This document shows positions 14,888 through 23,459 of a DNA stretch of 64,000 bases, one piece after another. The stretch is from Thiothrix sp. (GTDB taxonomy: Bacteria; Pseudomonadota; Gammaproteobacteria; Thiotrichales; Thiotrichaceae): NCBI GenBank assembly GCA_008015155.1, contig SSFA01000004.1, positions 1 through 64,000 of the forward strand, in the 5' to 3' direction. Under the pieces are notes generated by a model, which saw only the letters and a program-made list of their open reading frames with translations, had not been told where the DNA came from and did not search any database. The position numbers were made by a program, and so were the translations under genes. Each line of letters begins with the position of its first letter. The first letter of the stretch is position 1.

Positions 14888-16873
14888 ATGAGTACAGAAG
14901 CTATCCTTGGAAACCACAGAGCTTTAACGCTGGATGTTCTGAACTACTTAGATCAGGGTATTTCAGTCTTTGACGAAGATTTACGCTTATTAGCGTGGAA
15001 TCGGCGTTTATTTGATTTGCTACAACTGCCGGAAACCTTCGCCCAGACAGGTTTATCGATTGAAGTTTTGTTTCGCTTCAATGCGGAGCGTGGCGAATAT
15101 GGTGAAGGACCCATTGACGAAATTGTCGCCGAGCGAATGCGGCTAGCTCGCACCTTTGCACCGCATGTCTTTGATCGAGTTCGTCCAGATGGAACCGTGA
15201 TCGAGGTACGCGGCAATCCCCTACCGAATAACAGCGGTTTTGTAACGACTTATACCGATGTGACCCAGCAGCGTCTAGTCGAACTGGAGCTAGAGCGTCG
15301 TGTCGAGCAACGTACTGAAGAATATCGCCTAGAAAGTGAAGCTCACCGCAAAACTGCGGATGCCTTGCGTAAAAGTGAGCTGTGGATTCGGCAAATTGCG
15401 GATGCAGTACCGGCTTTGATTGCCTATGTGGACAAAAACGATAATTATCAATTTATCAACCATATGCATGAGGAGTGGTTTGGTTTAAATCGTAGTCAGT
15501 TACTTGGGACTTCTATTTTTGATTTAGTGGAAAATCGTAACCTCGAACAGTTCCATAAAGACATTGATGCAGTTCAGCAAGGTAAAGAAGTCCAAACCGA
15601 ATATATGCTCGGCCGCAAAGGCCGTAGTCCCTTAGATGTATCCATTTCGTTTATTCCGCATTTTGATGAGCAAGAGCAGATGCTCGGTTATTTCTTTCTT
15701 GGGCAAGATCTCACTGAATATAAGCAGACTCAGCGCGAATTGATCGAGTCACAAAAGATGCAAGCGCTTGGAAGGTTAACAGGTGGAATGGCGCATGATT
15801 TTAACAATCTACTTACCATTATTTTAGGCAATCTGAATTTTCTCGAAGAGGATGAAGATTTAGATTTAGAAGAAATGCGTGAGGCAGTGCAATGCAGTCT
15901 GCAAGCAGCCCAACGCGGCAGTGAATTGATTCAGCGGATGCTGACCTTTTCGCGTCGCCAAGCCTTAAAGCCGACTGTGACTCAAGTGGGGGAGTTAGTC
16001 GATGATTTTAGTGTGCTGTTACAGCGTACCCTCGGTGAAACGATTCATCTGCAAAAGCACTTGGGAGAAGGTTTGCCTTCGGTGTTGGTGGATCGGAACC
16101 AACTAGAAACCAGTCTGTTAAATTTAGCGCTTAATGCACGTGATTCCATGCCACGCGGTGGACGGCTCATTATTCGTACCGAACTTTATAGGAAAGTAGC
16201 GAACTCTAATTCCTTCACTGATTTGCCAGCCGGTGAATATTTAATGCTGAGCGTGCGCGATGAAGGTGAAGGGATGACCACAGAAACGATTAGCCGCGCC
16301 TTCGAGCCTTTCTATACGACTAAACCTGCTGGCGTAGGTACAGGGCTAGGTTTAAGTATGGTCTATGGTTTCGTGAAGCAATCCGGCGGCGGGATCGATA
16401 TTCGCTCACGCTTGGGTGAAGGCACCACGATTCGTTTAATTTTTCCAGTAGTACATGAAACGCCTAGCCAACAGCAGCAACGTCTACTACGCTTAAAGCA
16501 GGATGGTCAGCAAGCCCAAGTCTTGCTAGTTGAGGATGATGTAGGGGTCAGGCAATTTGTGCAGCGTGCTTTGCACAAAATGGGCTATGCGGTTGATCTA
16601 GCGGAGAATGGTGATTTTGCTTGGGAGAAACTCCAGCAAACTAAACATTATGAGCTAGTCTTGACGGATATCATTATGCCTGGCTCTATTAGTGGTCTGG
16701 AGCTTTACTCACGGATTCGACAAGACTATCCTCAAACTAAAGTGCTGTGCATGACCGGTTACAGTGAGCAGGTGGAGGCAAGTTTGAGCGAGCAACATTT
16801 ATTACGTAAGCCTTTTATGCGCAATCAACTAGCCCACAAACTGCAGGAGCTGTTGAAGGCAGAGCATGCTTGA
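14888..16873 (+). CDS. PAS-domain hybrid histidine kinase with C-terminal receiver
   Basis: The 661-residue protein has no membrane segments, so it senses a cytoplasmic signal. Order: a PAS_7-type domain (about 15-125, LDQGISVFDEDLRLLAWN), a coiled linker, a second PAS (about 160-280), HisKA with phosphorylated His in GGMAHDFNNLL (about residue 305), HATPase with NARDS, DEGEGM and GTGLGLSMV boxes, then a receiver domain with acceptor Asp in LVLTDIIMPG and a conserved Lys in LLRKPF. The downstream response regulator gene overlaps it by eight bases, so the pair forms a signalling unit. The signal is unknown. Confidence 0.9.
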   Translation: MSTEAILGNHRALTLDVLNYLDQGISVFDEDLRLLAWNRRLFDLLQLPETFAQTGLSIEVLFRFNAERGEYGEGPIDEIVAERMRLARTFAPHVFDRVRPDGTVIEVRGNPLPNNSGFVTTYTDVTQQRLVELELERRVEQRTEEYRLESEAHRKTADALRKSELWIRQIADAVPALIAYVDKNDNYQFINHMHEEWFGLNRSQLLGTSIFDLVENRNLEQFHKDIDAVQQGKEVQTEYMLGRKGRSPLDVSISFIPHFDEQEQMLGYFFLGQDLTEYKQTQRELIESQKMQALGRLTGGMAHDFNNLLTIILGNLNFLEEDEDLDLEEMREAVQCSLQAAQRGSELIQRMLTFSRRQALKPTVTQVGELVDDFSVLLQRTLGETIHLQKHLGEGLPSVLVDRNQLETSLLNLALNARDSMPRGGRLIIRTELYRKVANSNSFTDLPAGEYLMLSVRDEGEGMTTETISRAFEPFYTTKPAGVGTGLGLSMVYGFVKQSGGGIDIRSRLGEGTTIRLIFPVVHETPSQQQQRLLRLKQDGQQAQVLLVEDDVGVRQFVQRALHKMGYAVDLAENGDFAWEKLQQTKHYELVLTDIIMPGSISGLELYSRIRQDYPQTKVLCMTGYSEQVEASLSEQHLLRKPFMRNQLAHKLQELLKAEHA

Positions 16874-17615
16874 ACCCATAAGCCTTACACCCAATCACAT
16901 TCTAATTGTCGATGATGAGCCAGGCATTCGCTCACTGGTTAAACGCTATTTTGAAAAGCAAGGCATGATTGTGCATTGCGCAGCTTCTGGCGAAGAAATG
17001 CATACAGTCTTGACCAGCCAAGCAATTGATATTGTTTTTCTAGATGTGCATCTGCCTGGTAAAGATGGGTTTGTTTTATTAGATGAAATCAAAACCGAGT
17101 ATCAAGCTGGCGTCATTATGCTGACCGTAGAAAATGACTTAGATGCGCGCTTACATGGTTTAAATGGTGGCGCTGATGATTATATGCCTAAGCCTTTTGC
17201 CATGAGTGAGTTACATGCTCGCTCTAATGCAGTCTTACGGCGTTTAGGACGCCTTAAACAAACGCCTAAATTAGAAACAAGCTGCTATCGTTTTGCAGGT
17301 TATGCGATGGATTGCAAACTGCGGGAAGTACGCAATGCTCAGCAAGAACTCATGGACTTATCGCCCGCTGAGATTGATCTATTACTAGTATTCCTCAAAC
17401 ATCCACAAACCGTTTTAAATCGTGACTATCTCATGCAGCAAACGCGCGGGCGCGATGCCACTCCCTTCGATCGCACCATTGATGTCCGAGTGGGACAGCT
17501 ACGTAAAAAGTTGCCGATTGAGGACGAGCAAAGTCTATTTAAAACAGTGCGTGGTGGTGGCTATATGTTGACCCAAGCGGTAGAAAAAGTCCGTAGCTCA
17601 TCCTTAAGCAGCTAG
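16866..17615 (+). CDS. OmpR/PhoB-family response regulator
   Basis: The 249-residue protein has an N-terminal receiver (LIVDDEPGIRSLV at about 13-25; acceptor Asp in VFLDVHLPGKDG; Lys in PKPF). It has a C-terminal winged helix with DLSPAEIDLLLVFLKHPQTVL and TIDVRVGQLRKKL followed by TVRGGGYML. It is a DNA-binding transcription factor controlled by phosphorylation, most likely by the overlapping hybrid kinase gene. It runs 12 bases into the convergent dusB gene. Confidence 0.9.
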   Translation: MLEPISLTPNHILIVDDEPGIRSLVKRYFEKQGMIVHCAASGEEMHTVLTSQAIDIVFLDVHLPGKDGFVLLDEIKTEYQAGVIMLTVENDLDARLHGLNGGADDYMPKPFAMSELHARSNAVLRRLGRLKQTPKLETSCYRFAGYAMDCKLREVRNAQQELMDLSPAEIDLLLVFLKHPQTVLNRDYLMQQTRGRDATPFDRTIDVRVGQLRKKLPIEDEQSLFKTVRGGGYMLTQAVEKVRSSSLSS

Positions 17616-18602
17616 TTCTTGGTCATAGTGCGGGTGCTGAAGTAAGGTGGCGAAATAAGTTTCCACCGCTTTAAATTGAGCAGCAGTAGATGCTTCCACA
17701 TACATAGCAGCACGAAACGCATTACTATTGGGTAGATTTGCTGTGTACCAAGCAATATGTTTGCGCGCAATCCGACAGCCTGAATATTCGCCATAGAAAG
17801 CATATAAATCGGCTAAGTGTTGCAGGACTACTGCGCGAATTTCACTTAAGCTGGGAGCTGCTAGGTGCTCACCAGTACTTAGGTAATGAGCAATTTCTCT
17901 GAAAATCCATGGGCGACCTTGAGCTGCACGGCCAATCATCAAAGCATCCACGCCTGTTTGCTCTAAAACCTGCTTGGCTTTAGTGGGGCTATCGATATCT
18001 CCATTAGCAATCACTGGAATCTTCAGCAATTGCTTGACGTCACGAATCAGTTCATAGCGTGCTTCACCCGTGTACATTTGCTCTCGAGTTCGGCCATGAA
18101 TCGCTAAAGCTGCTATCCCTGCTTGTTCAGCACGTTCTGCAACGCGCAGAATATTTTCTTGCCCATTCACAAAGCCTAAGCGAGTTTTTAAAGTCACAGG
18201 CACATCAACGGCTGCAACTACAGCATCCAGAATGCGTGCGACTAAGTCTTCATCTTGTAATAAAGCAGAACCAGCTAAACGCTTACAGACCTTCTTCGCA
18301 GGGCAGCCCATATTGATATCTACGATTTGTGCGCCATTGGCGACTTGATAGCGTGCAGCTTCCGCCATTTGCTCAGGCTCAGATCCAGCAATTTGTGCAG
18401 AAATGGGGGCTAGTTCACCGTCGAAATTGGCGCGAAACAGTGACTTTTTTTGAGCGTATAAAGTCAGGTCAGATGCCATCATTTCACTGATCGCATGCCC
18501 CGCACCAAAATGCTTACAAAGTGTGCGGAACGGACGATCAGTGACCCCTGCCATCGGAGCTACTATCAGATTATTTGTTAAGGTATAGGAGCCAATTTTC
18601 AT
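17604..18602 (-). CDS. dusB: tRNA-dihydrouridine synthase B
   Basis: The FMN-dependent enzyme reduces uridine to dihydrouridine in the tRNA D-loop, using NADPH. The 332-residue length matches DusB. The N-terminus has VAPMAGVTDRPFR, then INMGCPAKKVCKRLAGSAL with the catalytic Cys, HGRTREQMYTG, NGDI and the FMN phosphate site IGRAAQGRPW. In many gammaproteobacteria dusB is followed by fis; here it is not. It is convergent with the response regulator gene, overlapping by 12 bases. Confidence 0.93.
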   Translation of the reverse strand: MKIGSYTLTNNLIVAPMAGVTDRPFRTLCKHFGAGHAISEMMASDLTLYAQKKSLFRANFDGELAPISAQIAGSEPEQMAEAARYQVANGAQIVDINMGCPAKKVCKRLAGSALLQDEDLVARILDAVVAAVDVPVTLKTRLGFVNGQENILRVAERAEQAGIAALAIHGRTREQMYTGEARYELIRDVKQLLKIPVIANGDIDSPTKAKQVLEQTGVDALMIGRAAQGRPWIFREIAHYLSTGEHLAAPSLSEIRAVVLQHLADLYAFYGEYSGCRIARKHIAWYTANLPNSNAFRAAMYVEASTAAQFKAVETYFATLLQHPHYDQELAA

Positions 18603-18650
18603 AGCGGCTAAGTATATCAGTTTCTAGCCACTCTGGGAGTTTAGTCCTAG

Positions 18651-19307
18651 TTACAAGCGTTGTAGCACCTCAAGGCGCTGTTGAATTTTCATTTGCCAGC
18701 TAGGATTTAAACCTTGGCAACGTGCCAAACTGCGTAGAATCATAAAATTGGGGCGATGTTCTGCATACACCTCCAAAAAGTTACGTAGTGAAATGGGATT
18801 AAACCGCTCCACTAAATCCATGCTATCACCAACTTGGACTGAGCCTGGCTCTAAGACACGGTAGTACCAACCATTAATATGCTGAGTAGCGATAAACTTT
18901 GCTAAGCGTTCATCATCAAATTTGCTATTGATTTTCCAACACGGATTACGGGGTTGTGAGACTTGTACCAAGGCACTGCCCATGCGGTAAATATCCCCAA
19001 TATGTACATTAGCCTCGTGCATACCCAATACAGTTAAATTTTCTCCCATACTGCCAATTGGCATCTGTGCTGCTAATTCAGGGAAAGCTGCGTGTAAACG
19101 GGCATAGCTGGGAATTGCATATTGATGTAAAGCTTTTTCAGGGCCACCATGCACGCGTCGATCAACTTGAATATCGCCTTTAATGCCTTCTTGATCTAAC
19201 TCAGCTGTTTGAATACTATCTTTCCAAATCCCTGTGAAAGCTTGATCTTCCCCAATGCGCTGTGGCAGCCTAGCCGCATACAAATGTCCAACCACAAATG
19301 AACTCAT
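18651..19307 (-). CDS. MOSC domain protein, YiiM-like
   Basis: The 218-residue protein has a MOSC domain (KGDIQVDRRVHGGPEKALHQY, GSMGENLTV) with the conserved Cys in QPRNPCWKI near residue 120. A C-terminal 3-alpha domain resembles E. coli YiiM. YiiM-type proteins bind molybdenum cofactor and reduce N-hydroxylated bases such as 6-N-hydroxylaminopurine. It is 23 bases downstream of the DMT exporter gene and perhaps co-transcribed. Confidence 0.88.
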   Translation of the reverse strand: MSSFVVGHLYAARLPQRIGEDQAFTGIWKDSIQTAELDQEGIKGDIQVDRRVHGGPEKALHQYAIPSYARLHAAFPELAAQMPIGSMGENLTVLGMHEANVHIGDIYRMGSALVQVSQPRNPCWKINSKFDDERLAKFIATQHINGWYYRVLEPGSVQVGDSMDLVERFNPISLRNFLEVYAEHRPNFMILRSLARCQGLNPSWQMKIQQRLEVLQRL

Positions 19308-19330
19308 GCTCCCTCTCCCAGTTGCATGAT

Positions 19331-20185
19331 TTAAAGACTTGAACCTAGTATGACCAATCCTAGGCTAATCAGGCTCGCGGCTACCAAACGCATTAGCCAC
19401 TGCTCTTGTTCTTTTAGCACAAAGATCGAGATAATGCTGACGATTACAATCCCTGCGTTGCTAAAACTGACTGCAGTGGCTGCATCCAGCTGATTCATCA
19501 CCTGAATGATCAATGCATAGGAGTTACCGATGCATAAACCACCCAAGACAATTAACCAAACATTGGGCCGACTGCGTGGAATCCAATGCTTAGTCTCATG
19601 CCAATTCAAGGCACTCATGAGCAGAAAGGCGAGCAAATAGCTGAGCGATACATAACCCAAAATAGCTGTAAAGGAGGGTAAATGCTGAATAAGCAGTTTG
19701 TCACACAAAGAGTAAATACTGGTACAGAAAGCAGCTAAAGCGACCCAAGCTAAGGCCTGAGCGCTTGAACTCTGCTTAGAGCTAGTCATGGCTAAGAGCC
19801 ATAAACCTATTAAGCTTAAACCAATCCCCAGACTAGCCAGCTGACTTGGTAATTGATCCCACCATAACCAAGTCCAGATCACTATTAAAAGCGGTGAGCT
19901 CCGTGCTAAAGGATAGACAAAGGCAGCGGGTGCAAAGCGATAAGCATGACGTAAAGCAACAAAATACGCACTTAAAGCGATGGCGGCTAAGATGTTTACT
20001 AAGATCAATTGGCTCGTCCATACCACCTGACTTAAGCCATAAATTCCCAAAGGCCCTAAAAGCAATAGATGTGCGAGCAAGCCCCACCACAAATAATTAC
20101 AGGAGGCGGGTACTTGACGTGCTAATAAATTCCATGTGGCATGCATACCCACCGACAAGGCCAGTAGTGCGATCGTAGTGCTCAT
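19331..20185 (-). CDS. EamA/DMT-superfamily transporter
   Basis: The 284-residue inner-membrane protein has about ten hydrophobic helices arranged as two repeats (EamA domains). The second repeat includes AVSFSNAGIVIVSIISIFVLKEQEQ, typical of drug/metabolite exporters. The substrate is unknown. It lies ten bases downstream of the enoyl-CoA hydratase gene, suggesting an operon. Confidence 0.85.
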   Translation of the reverse strand: MSTTIALLALSVGMHATWNLLARQVPASCNYLWWGLLAHLLLLGPLGIYGLSQVVWTSQLILVNILAAIALSAYFVALRHAYRFAPAAFVYPLARSSPLLIVIWTWLWWDQLPSQLASLGIGLSLIGLWLLAMTSSKQSSSAQALAWVALAAFCTSIYSLCDKLLIQHLPSFTAILGYVSLSYLLAFLLMSALNWHETKHWIPRSRPNVWLIVLGGLCIGNSYALIIQVMNQLDAATAVSFSNAGIVIVSIISIFVLKEQEQWLMRLVAASLISLGLVILGSSL

Positions 20186-20195
20186 AGCACTTTAC

Positions 20196-20981
20196 TTAAC
20201 TACCCTTAAATAAGGCTTTACGTTTTTCCACAAAAGCAGCCATGCCTTCTTTTTGGTCAGCTGTTGAGAAGCTTAAACCAAAGGCTTGTTCTTCTAATAA
20301 GCAGGCGGTTTCTAGCTCTAAATCTTGGCCGCGAATCACAAGTTGCTTACACATTTGCACCGCTAAGGGTGCTTGTGCAGCGATGTCACGAGCTATTCTC
20401 AACGCCTCATTCATCAACTCATCTACAGGATAAACATGATTCACTAAGCCCCAAGCCAAAGCAGTGTTTGCATCCAAGCGCCGCCCTGAGACTAACAGTT
20501 CTAAGGCTTTCGAGCGTCCGATTAGACGGCTTAAGCGTTGAGTGCCTCCAAAGCCAGGTGTGACACCCAAGGCTACTTCAGGTTGACCAAACTGCGCTTT
20601 TTCAGAGGCAATAATCCAATCGCAACTCATCGCCAACTCACAACCACCCCCTAAAGCAAAGCCATGCACGACAGCAATCACTGGAAAAGGTAAGAGTTCT
20701 AAACTGCGAAAAGCTTGCATGCCTTTGCGTCCAAAGGCTTGACCTTCAATCGCGCTTTTAGACTGCATCTCTTTAATATCCGCACCGGCTGCAAACGCTT
20801 TTTGTCCTGAGCCCGTCAATAGCAAAACGCGGACATCCGCTTGATTGTGCAGATAAGTGGCGGCGGCGTGAATTTCCTCTAAGGTTTTGGCATTCAGTGC
20901 ATTGTATTGAGCAGGTCGATTGATAGTCAGGCAGTAGATGCCAGTCTCTATCGTTGCCAATAAGATATTTTCGAATTCCAT
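20196..20981 (-). CDS. Enoyl-CoA hydratase/isomerase family protein
   Basis: The 261-residue crotonase-fold enzyme starts at ATG 20981-20979, with GGAGGAG upstream. The oxyanion-hole segment AAGADIKEM and the catalytic segment CDWIIASEKAQFGQPEVALGVTPGFGGTQRL retain the two acidic residues (Glu pair) of true hydratases, as in short-chain ECHS1/PaaF/Crt. It probably hydrates trans-2-enoyl-CoA in beta-oxidation or amino-acid breakdown. Its ribosome site (GGAGGAGTCGCG) is nearly identical to that of the acyl-CoA synthetase gene at 12987. Confidence 0.9.
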   Translation of the reverse strand: MEFENILLATIETGIYCLTINRPAQYNALNAKTLEEIHAAATYLHNQADVRVLLLTGSGQKAFAAGADIKEMQSKSAIEGQAFGRKGMQAFRSLELLPFPVIAVVHGFALGGGCELAMSCDWIIASEKAQFGQPEVALGVTPGFGGTQRLSRLIGRSKALELLVSGRRLDANTALAWGLVNHVYPVDELMNEALRIARDIAAQAPLAVQMCKQLVIRGQDLELETACLLEEQAFGLSFSTADQKEGMAAFVEKRKALFKGS

Positions 20982-21158
20982 GCGCGACTCCTCCAGCAAT
21001 AGACTGGCTAGAGTATAAACCTAGTACTTAGGTGCTGCTATGTAAGAACCGTTTAGCGCAAATATCCCAATTCAAAACAGTGCTATCAGACCTTTATTCG
21101 TAAAAATGATATGCTTAGAGACTGATAATGCCCCATAAAAATTTAGGAGGAGCTGCCT

Positions 21159-22742
21159 GTGTATCAACAAATGGAGCAGCGGTTACGCGCCATCGAACAA
21201 CATCAATTACATGCTGCTTTGCGAGAGAGCCGCACGGGTTTAGAGAAAGAAAGTTTACGAGTTACCCCCAATAGCACCTTAGCCCAAACGGATCACCCTA
21301 AAGTCCTAGGGTCTGCTTTAACTCATCCGTGGATCACGACTGATTATTCAGAGTCTTTAATTGAACTCATCACGCCGCCCCAAGCACGTGCTACGGAAGC
21401 TTTGGACTTCTTGCTGGATATTGAAACTTTTGTCTATCAGCATTTAGACAATGAGCTGCTGTGGACGGCGAGTATGCCTTGTGTGTTAAATGGCGAAAAC
21501 GATATTCGGATTGCTGAATACGGTAGCTCAAATGCTGGCTTGATGAAGCATGTCTATCGACAAGGACTAGCTTGGCGCTATGGTAAAACCATGCAAGTCA
21601 TTGCAGGTATTCATTTTAATTATTCGATTGCTGAGTCTTTTTGGGAGCCTTGGCAAGGTGTAGAAGGCCACCAAGGCAGTCTGCGCGATTTTCGAGATGA
21701 GCAGTATATGGCGCTCACGCGTAATTTATTGCGTTATGGCTGGCTGATTATTTATTTGTTTGGTAACTCACCCGCGATTTGCAAAAGCTTTTTGGGGGGA
21801 CGTAAAGCACCAGACACTATGTTAGAACTGAATGAGTACACCCTATATGAGCCTTATGGTACTTCCTTACGGATGGGAAATATTGGCTATACCAATAGTA
21901 AAGAAAATGAGAGCGGGGTACAGGTTTGTTATGACTCCATCCAAAGCTATACCGATAGCCTCTGGCGCGCCATTCATACCCCTAGTGCAGATTATGCAAA
22001 GATTGGTGTAAAAGTTGATGGTGTTTATCGTCAATTGAACACCAATATTCTACAAATCGAAAATGAATATTACAGTACGGTACGCCCTAAGCAACCTTTA
22101 CAGCGCTTTGAAAAGCCCGTGAATGCGCTGAAAGATCGTGGCATTAAATATATAGAGCTGCGCTCAGTCGATATTAATACCTTCCATCCTGCTGGTTTAA
22201 CCCATGAGCAACTCCGCTTTTTAGAAGTCTTTATGCATTTCTGTCTATTGCAGTCTAGCCCCAAGATTGATGTTCATGAACGTAACATGATTAATAGCAA
22301 TCAAATGTTGGTTGCGCATCAAGGACGTAAACCGGGGCTTGTTTTAGAGCAGCCTGAGCGGCAGATTAGCCTGCAGGCATGGGGACAAGAGTTATTAGAG
22401 CAAATGCTCCCAGTGGCTGAGTTATTAGATAAAACTCATCAAGAAACTACTTATCATTCTGCGGTGCAACAAAAAATCGAATTGATTCAGAACCCTGAAC
22501 TAACACCTTCAGCACAGTTGATGCAGGAAATGCATGAAAAGGGTGCGAGCTTTTTCAGTTTTGCCCAAACTAAATCACGCCAACATCGTGATTTCTTTAT
22601 CAAAAGACATTTAATGCCTGAGCGTGAAGCAGAGTTTATTCAGATGGCCCAAGACTCATTAGAGCAGCAGCAAGTGATTGAAAAATCAGATGAAATGGAG
22701 TTTGATCAATTCCTGCATGCTTATTTTGCAGGGGAATTGTAA
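21159..22742 (+). CDS. gshA: Glutamate-cysteine ligase (gamma-glutamylcysteine synthetase)
   Basis: This catalyses the first step of glutathione synthesis, joining glutamate and cysteine with ATP. The 527-residue protein is the proteobacterial type 1 enzyme: GLEKESLRV near residue 28, DYSESLIELITPP, MPCVLNGENDIRIAEYG, GIHFNYS, YLFGNSPA, SLRMGNIGY and YIELRSVDINTFHPAG are all family signatures. The GTG start (21159) follows TTTAGGAGGAG. It is a single gene, with gshB not in the window. Confidence 0.95.
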   Translation: MYQQMEQRLRAIEQHQLHAALRESRTGLEKESLRVTPNSTLAQTDHPKVLGSALTHPWITTDYSESLIELITPPQARATEALDFLLDIETFVYQHLDNELLWTASMPCVLNGENDIRIAEYGSSNAGLMKHVYRQGLAWRYGKTMQVIAGIHFNYSIAESFWEPWQGVEGHQGSLRDFRDEQYMALTRNLLRYGWLIIYLFGNSPAICKSFLGGRKAPDTMLELNEYTLYEPYGTSLRMGNIGYTNSKENESGVQVCYDSIQSYTDSLWRAIHTPSADYAKIGVKVDGVYRQLNTNILQIENEYYSTVRPKQPLQRFEKPVNALKDRGIKYIELRSVDINTFHPAGLTHEQLRFLEVFMHFCLLQSSPKIDVHERNMINSNQMLVAHQGRKPGLVLEQPERQISLQAWGQELLEQMLPVAELLDKTHQETTYHSAVQQKIELIQNPELTPSAQLMQEMHEKGASFFSFAQTKSRQHRDFFIKRHLMPEREAEFIQMAQDSLEQQQVIEKSDEMEFDQFLHAYFAGEL

Positions 22743-22866
22743 GTTAATCAGCATCTGCTTAAATAATTAAGCTAAAAATGGAAGCGAAATTTATCAAGAT
22801 TTTTCTTTCCTTGAGTCAAAACTACTATACACTAGTAATTGATCAGGGTTTTATACCTGAAATGCC

Positions 22867-22895
22867 GTGGGTAATTTGTGTGTCTGCTTGCCCAC
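22867..22895 (+). promoter_or_regulatory. Hairpin in the 5' leader of the RRM gene
   Basis: GTGGGTAA (22867-22874) pairs with TTGCCCAC (22888-22895), including one G-U pair, over a 13-base loop. It lies 45 bases before the TTG start codon. Structured leaders are common in cold-induced RRM genes; control of translation is inferred. Confidence 0.4.
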
Positions 22896-22939
22896 TGCTA
22901 AATGATTTCAGCAGCACACAATAGATGAGATGACTACAA

Positions 22940-23293
22940 TTGAATATTTACGTTGGAAACCTGGCCTACGCGACAACTGAAGAAGACCTCCGCAGCATTT
23001 TTAGTGCCTTCGGTGATGTTAGTAAAGTTAGCATTATTAAAGATAAAGAAACTGGCCGGTCAAAAGGTTTCGGTTTCGTAGAAATGCCTGATAACAGCTC
23101 AGCGCAATCGGCCATCAATGGCTTAAATGACACCGATATCGGTGGTCGTAATGCCAAAGTAAACGAAGCTAAACCACGTGAAAACACTGGTGGCGGTGGT
23201 GGCGGCGGTCGTCCTCCACGTCGTGACGGTGGCTTCGGTGGTGGTGGTCGCGGCGGCGACCGTGACGGTGGCGGCTATCGCAATCGCTATTAA
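22940..23293 (+). CDS. Glycine-rich RRM RNA-binding protein
   Basis: The 117-residue protein has one RRM domain at about residues 1-78, with RNP2 IYVGNL and RNP1 KGFGFVEM, followed by a Gly/Arg-rich tail (RGG-like repeats). Bacterial and cyanobacterial relatives bind RNA and are often cold-induced. The start must be the TTG at 22940-22942, because an in-frame TGA lies three codons upstream and the nearby ATGs are out of frame. TTG starts are inefficient and suggest limited or regulated translation. A strong terminator follows. Confidence 0.9.
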   Translation: MNIYVGNLAYATTEEDLRSIFSAFGDVSKVSIIKDKETGRSKGFGFVEMPDNSSAQSAINGLNDTDIGGRNAKVNEAKPRENTGGGGGGGRPPRRDGGFGGGGRGGDRDGGGYRNRY

Positions 23294-23316
23294 TTAGCGT
23301 TTTACCCAAATACCGT

Positions 23317-23345
23317 AAAGGCTGGTCTTGTACCAGCCTTTTTTA
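23317..23345 (+). terminator. Intrinsic terminator of the RRM gene
   Basis: AAAGGCTGGT (23317-23326) pairs with ACCAGCCTTT (23332-23341) over a 5-base loop, followed by a T-tract. Confidence 0.9.
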
Positions 23346-23459
23346 TGCATCTATTATCTAAAAATGTGATATTTTAATCTTTTTATATCACTTTAACAGA
23401 AATACTGACTGCGGCATACTTGCGCGAATCTTTAATGTCTAGCCTGAATGAGAGCAGTT

